Assembly: GCA_031253545.1 (NCBI GenBank)
Contig: JAIRWH010000064.1
Coordinates: 1 to 52,654 of the forward strand
Origin: Oscillospiraceae bacterium
GTDB taxonomy: Bacteria; Bacillota; Clostridia; Oscillospirales; UBA929
DNA: 52,654 nt
Direction: 5' to 3'
Position 1 is the stretch's first letter; every line of letters starts with the position of its first letter. Shown here in pieces: positions 18,801-26,122 of this stretch. Made by a program: the position numbers and the translations under genes. Below the pieces are notes generated by a model, which made no database searches, was not told where the DNA came from, and worked only from the letters and a program-made list of their open reading frames with translations.

Positions 18801-19111
18801 AGCCCAATACGGATGACGCGCCGTTTACCGCCGCCGCCTCGGTGGCCTCCGAGGTTGCGGGCGTGTTTGCCATTGAGGGCGCGCCGGAGATTATTTGGGA
18901 ATCCGGGCTCGGCACGGCGACGGTGGAGGTTACCGTGGCGGTCACCCTGCCGGACGATTATGAGGAAAAACCCCCCGATAGCGGCTTCTGGATAGCCAAC
19001 GTGACCCTCACCGTCGCCTTGAAGAGCGGCGTGACGGGCTACTACCCCACGAGCATCGAGCCGCTCGACAAAGAGCTGATTGTGGACGGCTACGGCAGGT
19101 GGGACGGCTAA
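15833..19111 (+). CDS. Giant secreted protein C of the fliC-fliD interval
   Basis: The 1092-residue protein is a paralogue of B along most of its length. GTG 15833 is chosen because GGGAGGG lies 6-7 bp upstream and it gives a proper signal peptide (MRKRACRILALALAFGFAWP...SVAA); an in-frame ATG at 15809 overlaps the end of gene B. The N-terminal part has 'GDIIYARKIN' and GAM, then 'STDGGKKW', which resembles a piece of protein A. The shared module is at about 405-565 (APKKY 405-409, KPDYKKE 421-427, KKSRSA 480-485). A 'DALGN' element resembles the DSLGN element of B. No anchor is seen. Function unknown; probably surface or flagellum-associated. Confidence 0.85.
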   Translation: MRKRACRILALALAFGFAWPQSPSVAAPLAPRVPELNITDNCLYIDGVKQTSVNTNSAYQFLYFYAETEGIDNDTLNDSQIQKFFKLSIDPLNMRSGCILYNKYQLELVPGDIIYARKINTIGQPTSDWGRLVVTGAMFGLESARTMDDLPLLNVTETTLILVPPSLYTRYEYCALQTGDTQPVWIAVGSLAEGGGSTTITVSFQPRSVAHEFRVRIAGDDKPGFLYRRIVGIPVAVPRVFLREELLGPFGGGPEGRSWYISTDGGKKWTLFTAPPYIDRVVDLTKVFGNKEVTIVVKEYDKDKSIAECADIVRGTYQPRPKFPGDIKVFPFVSEQYPANYTFSGLSPMQSYEYRVEGRDFYFMEYDRTVGLPLLTERQQSAGRKPAKVFLRLPADEYSSTPSSAPKKYNQVKQTKAPKMKPDYKKETIKTKSDIYMAVGEVGGDPSGLPYALCSGDPEDISGYLTERKAIYMYTAETEKKSRSALQVINLAPRDVKPDKDDGITFDKAKGKLTLVKGFEVLGASGKWGNLKKGEKTVLLRRKATAKFNTKSGTSSGLAASVSTRVTLAYSDDGKTVTDMKTEEKPMLPLAGIGISIPSGGNGSVAYRPEGTTASNIYSPGVYTYYVAQSELYGANFAPRVTDFTITLTEQKDEAGRSLISDATLTRGSDEIPFDPDKLLFDCSGSKLGDVITLTLTPYDMDAYKITTYTFRVIEPLAAKPGSVAFGAKTQAKAGTVTVRLTSALAKDQYVNVAAEIYKVTASGEVKIAENKPDTRYYEYNALHAELNNNFSFDFADEILADAEKTHGGDYRAYAYIMGEAGATSHSERVRADLTVGLSDMKVNVIKTSVIYNSDYPPPAGGSRVLVRGDTLRFDEALDALGNTISPMPDVEWLVSDKAISKDTDPNDDGTDSGGKFSVLSVGDSETLSMMGRYVGIRAVQPDIIVTAPVSDKPVAYTLDVMPYEELYNTGESDPDEHFVKFTFTVEGAKPNTDDAPFTAAASVASEVAGVFAIEGAPEIIWESGLGTATVEVTVAVTLPDDYEEKPPDSGFWIANVTLTVALKSGVTGYYPTSIEPLDKELIVDGYGRWDG

Positions 19112-19136
19112 AGTCCGGCCGCTGTAACAACGATAT
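19109..19136 (+). promoter_or_regulatory. Putative sigma-28 promoter of fliD-fliS
   Basis: CTAAAGT (TAAA 19109-19112, overlapping the stop of the previous gene) and ACGATATTA (CGATAT 19131-19136). It separates fliD transcription from the three giant genes. Confidence 0.55.
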
Positions 19137-19175
19137 TATATCCGTCAAGGACGACTTGGAACGGAGGGGCGGAGT

Positions 19176-20849
19176 ATGACCATCGGCAATCAGGTGCGCC
19201 TGACGGGCATGATGTCCGGTTTGGACACAGACGCCATAGTTAGGGCTATGGTGTCCGGCCAGCAGCTCAAAATTGACAGGCTCAACCAACATAAAGACCG
19301 CGCGGAGTGGAAGAAAGACCTGCTCACCGACTTCAACAACCAGCTCAAGCAGTTCCGCGACAATTACGCCTCTGTGCTCGGCGCGGGTAACCTTGTGAGC
19401 AAAAGCTCGTTTGTGAAATATTCCCTCACCGTGGCGCAGACCACCACCGCCGTGGCCGTGACCGCCACCTCGGCGGCCAAGGCGGGCGCTTATTCCATAC
19501 GCGTGGAGCAAATCGCCGCCGCCGCCACCATGCACGGGGCAAAGCTCACCACCATTGCGGGGGGCTACAGCCCCGCCGTGGTCTCCGGCGCGTCCATCTC
19601 CTCGCTCACCTCGCTTGTGGGCGGGGCGTATACGGGCGCGGACGAGGGCGGCAATTTCTCTTTCTCCATAAACGGCGTGGACTTTTCGTTTAAGACCTCG
19701 CAGACCTTTTCGGCGGTGATGAGCGCCGTAAACGCCTCCTCGGCGGGCGTTACCATGTCTTACTCCCAGATTACGGACAGCTTCACTATTACCTCCAAGA
19801 CCTTCGGCGCGGCAAGCGGCGCGCCGCTCCCCGGCGACGCGCCGGAAGCGCCCGACCCGTCCGAGTATGTGAACGGCGAGGACGACGCGCAGTATATTGT
19901 GGACAAAGCCGCCTACGAGAGCGAATTGGCCGACTATAACCAAAGCCTCAAAGAGTACAATTCCGATAAAGCCCGCAATATCACCGTGGACGACGACGAC
20001 GGCTTCTTGGCGAAACTGGGGCTTTCCGGCGTGACCGCCGGGCACAGCGCCGTGGTTTCCGTCAACGGCGGCGCGGCGCAGGAGTTTGAGACCAACTCCT
20101 TCACCTTAGACGGCATTACGTTTGACCTCAAAGCCTCCACCGCCGGGCAGACCGTGAACTTCTCGCTCGCCCAAGACGTAACGAGTGTGGTCGAAAGCCT
20201 CAAAACCTTCGTGGAGGACTTCAACAAGCTCATTAAGACATTGTTCGACGCTTTCAACGAAAAGAAGAATTACAAGTATAACCCGCTCACCGAGGCGCAG
20301 AGAGCCGACATGAAAGACAGCGAGATAGAAGACTGGACCAACATGGCGAAGGCGGGGCTGCTTGCCCGCGACAACCGTTTGGGCACATTGCTCAACTCCG
20401 TGCGCCAGGCGTTTTCCGCCGTGCTCGGCGGCGAGGGCACCGCCGCGTCCATAGGCATAAAGACATCGTCTTACAGGAGCACCTCGGCGTGGAGCATAGA
20501 GTTTGACGCGGAGCTGTTTGCCAAGACCTTGGCGGAAAATCCGGACAAAGTGTTCAATATCTTCGCCGCCGCGGAGAAGAGCGGTAGCAACGGCGGTTTG
20601 GTCAACGTCATCGCCAAGGCTATGGATAAGTTTGTGGCGGACACAAAGAGCCACGACATCAGCAACCTCACGCAGAGCGTGGACGGCTATGTGAAGAGCA
20701 TAAAGGAGCAGGAAGACAAGCTCTACACCCTGAGCGAGAGGTACTATATGCAGTACGCCAAGATGGAAACGGCGCTCGCCCAAATGCAGTCGCAGACAGA
20801 CCAGCTCATGAACCTGTTTGCGACGGGCAACAACAATAACAAGAAATAA
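19176..20849 (+). CDS. fliD: Flagellar filament cap FliD (HAP2)
   Basis: The 557-residue protein has the FliD N-terminus 'RLTGMMSGLDTDAIVRAMVSG' with a following coiled coil, and the C-terminal domain 'VVESLKTFVEDFNKLIKTL...YNPLTEAQRADMKDSEIEDW'. It caps the growing filament and helps flagellin fold. A FlaG gene is absent. The tail is Asn-rich (NNNNKK). A strong ribosome site (GGAGGGGCGGAGT) and fliS after 27 bp support the assignment. Confidence 0.95.
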   Translation: MTIGNQVRLTGMMSGLDTDAIVRAMVSGQQLKIDRLNQHKDRAEWKKDLLTDFNNQLKQFRDNYASVLGAGNLVSKSSFVKYSLTVAQTTTAVAVTATSAAKAGAYSIRVEQIAAAATMHGAKLTTIAGGYSPAVVSGASISSLTSLVGGAYTGADEGGNFSFSINGVDFSFKTSQTFSAVMSAVNASSAGVTMSYSQITDSFTITSKTFGAASGAPLPGDAPEAPDPSEYVNGEDDAQYIVDKAAYESELADYNQSLKEYNSDKARNITVDDDDGFLAKLGLSGVTAGHSAVVSVNGGAAQEFETNSFTLDGITFDLKASTAGQTVNFSLAQDVTSVVESLKTFVEDFNKLIKTLFDAFNEKKNYKYNPLTEAQRADMKDSEIEDWTNMAKAGLLARDNRLGTLLNSVRQAFSAVLGGEGTAASIGIKTSSYRSTSAWSIEFDAELFAKTLAENPDKVFNIFAAAEKSGSNGGLVNVIAKAMDKFVADTKSHDISNLTQSVDGYVKSIKEQEDKLYTLSERYYMQYAKMETALAQMQSQTDQLMNLFATGNNNNKK

Positions 20850-20876
20850 TCACGGCGCGCGAAGGAGGAAGCGTTT

Positions 20877-21287
20877 ATGGTGGTTCTCGCCGGCGGCAAC
20901 CCATACAGCCAATACAGGGAGCAAAGCGCCGCCACGGCAAGCCCCGGGGAGCTTACGCTTATGTTGTACGACGGTTGCGTCAAGAACCTCAAGCTCTCGA
21001 AACTTTACATCGGGGAGCGTGATTACGCCAAGGCAAACGACACGTCTAAGAAAGCCCAGGCCATTGTGGACGAGCTTATCAAGACCCTTGACCTGCGCTA
21101 CGATGTGGCCTCGCAAATGCTTAGCCTGTATGACTTCGTGCTTCGCACCATTGTGGAGGGCAACGTGCAAAAAGATGCCGCCAAGATAGACACGGCCATC
21201 GAGTTTATCTCGGAGCTGCGCGACACATGGCACCAGGCGGTGCGCCTCAACCGCCAGAAAGTCATGGTCTCGGGCGGGCATATATAG
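20877..21287 (+). CDS. fliS: Flagellin export chaperone FliS
   Basis: The 136-residue protein has 'NPYSQYREQSAATASPGELTLMLYDGCVKNL', the FliS signature that wraps the flagellin C-terminus and prevents premature polymerisation in the cytoplasm. In Bacillus FliS also stimulates FliW-flagellin binding, linking it to the fliW-csrA genes upstream. GAAGGAGGAAG precedes ATG 20877. A strong terminator follows at 21308. Confidence 0.94.
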   Translation: MVVLAGGNPYSQYREQSAATASPGELTLMLYDGCVKNLKLSKLYIGERDYAKANDTSKKAQAIVDELIKTLDLRYDVASQMLSLYDFVLRTIVEGNVQKDAAKIDTAIEFISELRDTWHQAVRLNRQKVMVSGGHI

Positions 21288-21307
21288 CGCCCGGCAATAC
21301 GTATCCG

Positions 21308-21335
21308 CAGACCGCCCGCACAGGCGGTCTGTTTT
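21308..21335 (+). terminator. Rho-independent terminator after fliS
   Basis: A 9-bp perfect stem (CAGACCGCC / GGCGGTCTG, 21308-21316 and 21323-21331) with a 6-nt loop followed by TTTT. It closes the fliD-fliS transcript. Confidence 0.85.
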
Positions 21336-21362
21336 ATAAGAAAAAAGGGGGTTCGGCGCGGT

Positions 21363-21752
21363 ATGGAAGAACTGATGCGGGAAAGAAACGCCCTGTTGGA
21401 GCAGCTTTTGCGCTTGACGCGGCAGCAGCCGGAGATGACGGACAGCGACACGGCGCACGAAGAGCTCGCGCGGTGGATGGCCAAACGCCAGCAACTGATG
21501 GACGCGCTGACAAAGCTCAACGACAGGATGCCGGACACGCTGCCGGACGATTTGCAGCCGCTGCAGGCGGACGGCACGGCGCTTTATTTGCAGATTGTGC
21601 AGAAAGACCGGGAAAACGAGCAGAAACTCAAGGAGCGAATCTCCGACCTTCAGGAGCAGCTCCGCAGAGTGAAGGACGGAAAGACGGCGTTTCACGGCTA
21701 TGAGCACACCGTGCCCGACCCCGGCGCCACATATTACGATAAAAAGCAATGA
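21363..21752 (+). CDS. FliT-like coiled-coil protein (hypothetical)
   Basis: This 129-residue charged, almost wholly helical protein has heptad-like leucines at about 1-60 and 75-110. It follows fliS and overlaps the next gene by 4 bp. Size, helicity and position fit the FliT/FlgN group of export chaperones (FliT follows fliS in many bacteria), but no firm family motif is visible. It lies after the fliS terminator, so it depends on read-through or an unseen promoter. Confidence 0.6.
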   Translation: MEELMRERNALLEQLLRLTRQQPEMTDSDTAHEELARWMAKRQQLMDALTKLNDRMPDTLPDDLQPLQADGTALYLQIVQKDRENEQKLKERISDLQEQLRRVKDGKTAFHGYEHTVPDPGATYYDKKQ

Positions 21753-22201
21753 TAATCCGCGACCTGCCCTCCATCGGCCACATGGTGCGCTCCGGCGCGC
21801 CGGTGGGCGGCGGCGGCGCGGCGGCGGGTAAGGGCCACGAGTTTCGCGACGCCATACAAGGCGTGACGCGGCAAAACGCCGAGCAGAAGCTCGCGCAGAT
21901 GTCGGCGGAAATCACCCGCCAGGGCGCTGTGCTCGGCCGCCGCGTGGATATATTGGAGCTGAAACGCTTCAAGGAAATGATAACCGAATACGTGGGCGAA
22001 GCCGTCCGCTTTATGTACGAGCATAAGAGGCAGTCTTCCTTCGACGCGCGCGGCAGGCACAAAATCTACACAACCATCAAGAAACTCAATGATAAACTGG
22101 AAGAAATGACGCAAAAAATCCTCGACGACGAAAAAGGCAACTTGGATATGCTCGCGGACATTGACGAGGTCTGCGGGTTGCTGATTGACATTTTCCTGTA
22201 A
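21749..22201 (+). CDS. YaaR family protein (DUF327)
   Basis: The 150-residue protein has the C-terminal core 'RRVDILELKRFKEMITEYV...FMYEHKRQS' and 'GRHKIYTTIKKLNDKLEEMT', ending 'LADIDEVCGLLIDIFL', as in Bacillus YaaR. A Gly/Ala-rich linker occupies about 17-28. The start overlaps the previous stop (ATGA). The family function is unknown; here it sits at the end of flagellar genes. Confidence 0.82.
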   Translation: MIIRDLPSIGHMVRSGAPVGGGGAAAGKGHEFRDAIQGVTRQNAEQKLAQMSAEITRQGAVLGRRVDILELKRFKEMITEYVGEAVRFMYEHKRQSSFDARGRHKIYTTIKKLNDKLEEMTQKILDDEKGNLDMLADIDEVCGLLIDIFL

Positions 22202-22213
22202 CGGTTATAAAAT
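22185..22213 (+). promoter_or_regulatory. Promoter of pfkA
   Basis: TTGACA (22185-22190), 17-bp spacer, TAAAAT (22208-22213), overlapping the end of the YaaR-like gene. Confidence 0.6.
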
Positions 22214-22245
22214 AGCGCAAAGACACTATAGAAGGAGGAAACGAT

Positions 22246-23217
22246 ATGCCGGTCAAGCGATTAGGGGTTCTCACAAGCGGCGGCGACGCCCCGGGCATGA
22301 ACGCCGCAATCCGCGCCGTGGTGCGCACGGCCGTGTCCTACGGTATGCAATGCCTGGGTATCAGGCGCGGCTACAACGGGCTTATCAACGGCGACATCGT
22401 CAAGTTGGAGACCTCCGACGTGAGCGGTCTCACGGGTCTCGGCGGCACCATTCTCCACACCGCCCGCTGCAAAGAGTTCATGACCAAGGCGGGCCTTGAA
22501 AAAGCGCGCGACACCTGCAAAAACCGGGGCATAGACGCTCTGGTCTGTATTGGCGGCGACGGCACATTCAGAGGCGCGCTCGACCTCGCCCAATACGGCA
22601 TCTCCTGCTGCGGGGTGCCCGGCACCATTGACAACGACATCGCCTGCTCCAATTACACCATCGGCTTCGACACCGCCTGCAACACCGCCGTGGAGGCCAT
22701 AGACCGCCTCAACGACACCATGCAAAGCCACGAACGCTGCTCCGTGGTGGAGGTCATGGGTCACCGCGCGGGGCACCTTGCCGTATACGTGGGCATCGCC
22801 TGCGGCGCTAACGCCATATTGGTGCCCGAAAAACCCGTGGATTTGCAAAAGGACATAGTAGACAATATCCGCTACGCCCGCGACAACGGCCGTACCCATT
22901 TCGTGGTGGTGGTGGCGGAGGGCGCCGGCGGCGCGGTGAGCCTCGCGCCCCGTATCCAGGAGGCCACGGGCATGGACACGCGCATTACCGTGCTCGGCCA
23001 TATCCAGCGCGGCGGGCGGCCCAACGCCCGCGACAGGGTCACGGCCTCGCGTATGGGCAAATACGCCGTGGACGTGCTGGCGGAAGGCCGCACCAATCGC
23101 GTGGTGGGCATCATCGGCGGCAATCTGCAAGACTACGACATCACCGAAGCGCTCAAAATGGAGCGCGGGCTGCAAGAATCCATGTATGAGACCGCCCGCG
23201 TGCTGACGCTCCGCTGA
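22246..23217 (+). CDS. pfkA: ATP-dependent 6-phosphofructokinase
   Basis: The 323-residue protein converts fructose 6-phosphate to fructose 1,6-bisphosphate in glycolysis. It shows 'GVLTSGGDAPGMNAAIR', the GGDGT motif at residues 103-107 (Gly106 favours ATP; pyrophosphate enzymes have Asp there), the catalytic 'PGTIDNDI', 'EVMGHRAGHLA' and 'LGHIQRGGRP'. Length and motifs are those of bacterial PfkA. A strong GAAGGAGG site precedes ATG 22246. Pyruvate kinase is not adjacent. Confidence 0.96.
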   Translation: MPVKRLGVLTSGGDAPGMNAAIRAVVRTAVSYGMQCLGIRRGYNGLINGDIVKLETSDVSGLTGLGGTILHTARCKEFMTKAGLEKARDTCKNRGIDALVCIGGDGTFRGALDLAQYGISCCGVPGTIDNDIACSNYTIGFDTACNTAVEAIDRLNDTMQSHERCSVVEVMGHRAGHLAVYVGIACGANAILVPEKPVDLQKDIVDNIRYARDNGRTHFVVVVAEGAGGAVSLAPRIQEATGMDTRITVLGHIQRGGRPNARDRVTASRMGKYAVDVLAEGRTNRVVGIIGGNLQDYDITEALKMERGLQESMYETARVLTLR

Positions 23218-23274
23218 CGGAAGGCGCTTTCCTCCCCCCGGCAAGACCCATATCGCTGCTTTTGGAGGCTGAGT

Positions 23275-25239
23275 ATGCTCCGTGTGAAGACCGAGGGCGA
23301 ATCGCTCACCATCTACATAGACGACCGCGCGGTTATCGCCCACACGCCGTTTGAGCCGTTTATCCGGGCGGGGAAGGGCAAATGGGAGGTTCACGGCAGC
23401 GAGGCCCACGACCGCCTCGCGGAACGCTCGCCGCTCACCAAGGCGAGTTACGAAGCCCAACGCAGCGTTATCCGCTTCTCCGGGGGCGACTTCTCGCTTT
23501 CGTTTCATATCGCCGAAAAAGACGGCAACCTTGTGCTCTCGCCCCAGCGTTCCACCACGGGCCTTTCGCGCGTGCAGCTCTCGTTTCCGGCCTCGCCCGA
23601 CGAAGCCGTGTTCGGCGGCGGCGCGCAATACGGCTCGCTCAATATGCGCGGCAAGCGCATACCCCTGTGGGTGCGCGAATACCGCGTGGAGGAGCGCCTG
23701 CGCCCGCAACCCGCGCTCTCCGTGAAGCACGAGGGCGCGTATCCGACGGCTTTCCCCATTCCGCTGTTTTTCACGTCAAACTGGGTGTGGCATTATTTCG
23801 ACACCATTTCGCCCGCCGTATTTGACTTTCGGCCTTCCAAGGTTTACCGCGTGGAGCTTTGGGACTTGCCGTCCGGCATTGTAATCGGCAAGGCGGAAAA
23901 CCCGCTCGACCTCATGCGCCGCGCCACGAGGTTTACCGGGCGGCAGCCGGTGCTGCCGCAGTGGGTGCTGGAGGGCACCTGCGTTGAGATTCAAGGCGGC
24001 TCCCCCTCTATCATCAAAACCCTGCAAAACATAAAGGAGAGCGGCGCCACCGTGACATCGCTCTGGCTGAAAGACTGGACGGGCTACATAGACTCCCCCT
24101 CCGGCAGAAAGCCCTTCTACGATTGGAGCTGGAACCGCGAGATATATCCGAGTTTAGACAAGGTGATACCGGAGCTCACGAGCAAGGGCATACGCTCACT
24201 TGCCTACATCAACCCGCACCTTTCCATCGAGGGGCGGCTGTTTGCGGAAGCGTCCATGCGCGAGTACCTTGTGAAAAAGCCCCAAGGCGGCAACTATATC
24301 TGCGACATGGGCGGGTTTATGGCGGGTATGCTCGACCTCACCAACCCTTCCGCCTGCGCGTGGTTTAAGGAAATAGTAAAGCAAAACATCCTCGCCATGG
24401 GCTTTTGCGGATATGACGCCGACATGGGCGATTATCTGCCCTCGGACGCGGTGCTGTATAGCGGCGAACACCCCGTGAAAGTCCACAACCGCTGGGCCGT
24501 GATGTGGTCCTCGCTCAACCGCGAGCTTATCCGCGAAGCGGGGCGCACCTCCGACACCATCTTTTATTCGCGCTCCGGCTGGGCGGGCAGCGGCTCCCAG
24601 GTAATGCTCGCCACAACGGGCGACCATCTTACCGGATGGAGCAAGGAGCATGGCTTTCCCTCCGCGCTTGCGGCATCGCTCAACTTTTCCCTGTCGGGCG
24701 TGGGCATTTCCCACTCCTACTCCGGCGGCAACATCTCGTTTATATCAAAACGCACCAAGGAGCTGTTCATGCGCTGGCTCGACTACTCCGCGCTCACGCC
24801 GGTCATGCGCGTGGCCGTGGGCGGCGAGGGCTCGTGGCAGTTCAATTCCGACAAGGAAACCTTGGAGCATTTCGCGCGTATGTCGCGCGTGCACACCGCC
24901 CTTTCCGGCTACATCAGGCAATGCGTGCGCGAAAACGCCAACGACGGCCACCCCGTGATGCGCCCGATGTTCATGGCCTATCCGGGCGACGGCGCGCTTT
25001 ATAAGATGAACACCCAGTATATGCTCGGCACGGAGTTGCTCGTGGCGCCCGTGCTCATACAGCGCCAACGCAGCAGGAAGGTGTATCTGCCCGAAGGGCA
25101 TTGGTCCGCCCTTTGGTCGGGTAAGCACTTCATGGGCGGCGAACACGCCTTCTCCACCCCCATCGGCAGCCCGCCGGTGTTTTACCGCTCCGACTCCAAG
25201 TATGCCGACAGCTTCGCGTTGGTGACTAAGAATATATAG
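23275..25239 (+). CDS. GH31 glycosidase, YihQ-like (alpha-glucosidase/sulfoquinovosidase clade)
   Basis: The 654-residue retaining alpha-glycosidase lacks a signal peptide and is probably cytoplasmic. The predicted nucleophile is Asp383 in 'YDADMGDYLP' and the acid/base is Asp450 in 'TTGDHLTGW'. The C-terminal 'IGSPPVFYRSDSKYADSF' closely resembles E. coli YihQ as I remember it. The residues that read sulfonate in YihQ (Arg301, Trp304, Tyr508) align here with Lys279, Tyr282 and Asn486. The clade fit is therefore good but sulfoquinovose specificity is doubtful; an alpha-glucoside or another anionic sugar is possible. It follows pfkA by 57 bp with GGAGG before ATG 23275. Confidence 0.88.
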   Translation: MLRVKTEGESLTIYIDDRAVIAHTPFEPFIRAGKGKWEVHGSEAHDRLAERSPLTKASYEAQRSVIRFSGGDFSLSFHIAEKDGNLVLSPQRSTTGLSRVQLSFPASPDEAVFGGGAQYGSLNMRGKRIPLWVREYRVEERLRPQPALSVKHEGAYPTAFPIPLFFTSNWVWHYFDTISPAVFDFRPSKVYRVELWDLPSGIVIGKAENPLDLMRRATRFTGRQPVLPQWVLEGTCVEIQGGSPSIIKTLQNIKESGATVTSLWLKDWTGYIDSPSGRKPFYDWSWNREIYPSLDKVIPELTSKGIRSLAYINPHLSIEGRLFAEASMREYLVKKPQGGNYICDMGGFMAGMLDLTNPSACAWFKEIVKQNILAMGFCGYDADMGDYLPSDAVLYSGEHPVKVHNRWAVMWSSLNRELIREAGRTSDTIFYSRSGWAGSGSQVMLATTGDHLTGWSKEHGFPSALAASLNFSLSGVGISHSYSGGNISFISKRTKELFMRWLDYSALTPVMRVAVGGEGSWQFNSDKETLEHFARMSRVHTALSGYIRQCVRENANDGHPVMRPMFMAYPGDGALYKMNTQYMLGTELLVAPVLIQRQRSRKVYLPEGHWSALWSGKHFMGGEHAFSTPIGSPPVFYRSDSKYADSFALVTKNI

Positions 25240-25252
25240 CCGCCCCCGCGCC

Positions 25253-26122
25253 TCACGGCTCCGCGCCGCTTTGCAACGGCGCGGTGAGGTCGTGGCCGCA
25301 GTAGGCGAGCAGGTCCTCCCCGTCTACCCGCAGGCGCACGAAAGACACTCCCGGAAACTGCGTGAGTGAATTGACTATGGCAAGCAGCGTCAGGCGCGCG
25401 TTTTGGTAATCGCCGTCGGAAGCTGTGACAAACTCGCCGGAAAGGTTCACGCCGCATACCTTATTGTCCGCGCCCACGGACAGCAGGCGGGTGCCCGGCG
25501 GCATCACGGGCAGCAACCGCGAGGACACCGGCCCGGCGATAAGCCCTTCCATAACGTAGCGGTACCACTCGGCGCTCTCGCTCTCGCGCAGCACCACGCG
25601 CCGGGTTTCGGAGGCAATCTCGCCCTGCGCCGTGGCGAAATAGAGCAGTATATCCTGCTGCGAGGGCACGATGCCCGGCGCGCGCGACAAAAAGTCCCCC
25701 TCGCGCATTACGGGCGAGAGTTCGCCGCCGCCGTCCACGCACACGCCCGCCACGCCCTCGAACTGCGTAAGGGTGAGGAACAAGGCGTAGTTGAACGCCA
25801 CGCGCGCCGCGCCGGAGAGCGAGGCGTAATCGCCCGCAATCTCCGCTATGGCCACGTCGCCGTCCACGGTCACGCCGCCGGGCGCGAAACTTTCGCCAAA
25901 CACGCTCTTGCGCCCGGAATCCTCCGGCGCTCTCGCCATCTCGCGCAACGCGAAGAGCATAATGTCGCCCTCGCCCGCGAAGTAGCGCGTTTCGGGCAGC
26001 GCCGCGCCGCCTTTGTAGCCCTGCGAGGCGTAATACACGCTCACGGGCACACCGCGCTCGCCGCCGGAGCAACCGCCGAACAGCAGCGCCGCGGCGCAAA
26101 AGAGCGCGCAAACGCGCGTCAT
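25253..26122 (-). CDS. Lipoprotein with two GerMN domains
   Basis: The 289-residue protein has a lipoprotein signal peptide with lipobox LFGGC (Cys18). Two GerMN-type domains follow, about 25-145 and 150-280; both contain a 'NxxLxxLxQFxGV'-like helix (residues around 'FNYALFLTLTQFEGV' and 'LLAIVNSLTQFPGV'). GerMN domains occur in spore germination protein GerM and in LpqB of actinobacteria, which is encoded after the MtrA-MtrB kinase pair. Here too it follows and overlaps (4 bp) a sensor kinase gene. It is probably outside the membrane and modulates that kinase (inference). Confidence 0.85.
   Translation of the reverse strand: MTRVCALFCAAALLFGGCSGGERGVPVSVYYASQGYKGGAALPETRYFAGEGDIMLFALREMARAPEDSGRKSVFGESFAPGGVTVDGDVAIAEIAGDYASLSGAARVAFNYALFLTLTQFEGVAGVCVDGGGELSPVMREGDFLSRAPGIVPSQQDILLYFATAQGEIASETRRVVLRESESAEWYRYVMEGLIAGPVSSRLLPVMPPGTRLLSVGADNKVCGVNLSGEFVTASDGDYQNARLTLLAIVNSLTQFPGVSFVRLRVDGEDLLAYCGHDLTAPLQSGAEP

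Noticed and set aside
23275-25239. Firm call as sulfoquinovosidase
   Set aside because: Two or three sulfonate-recognition residues are replaced and no sulfoglycolytic genes are nearby; kept as YihQ-like GH31 only.
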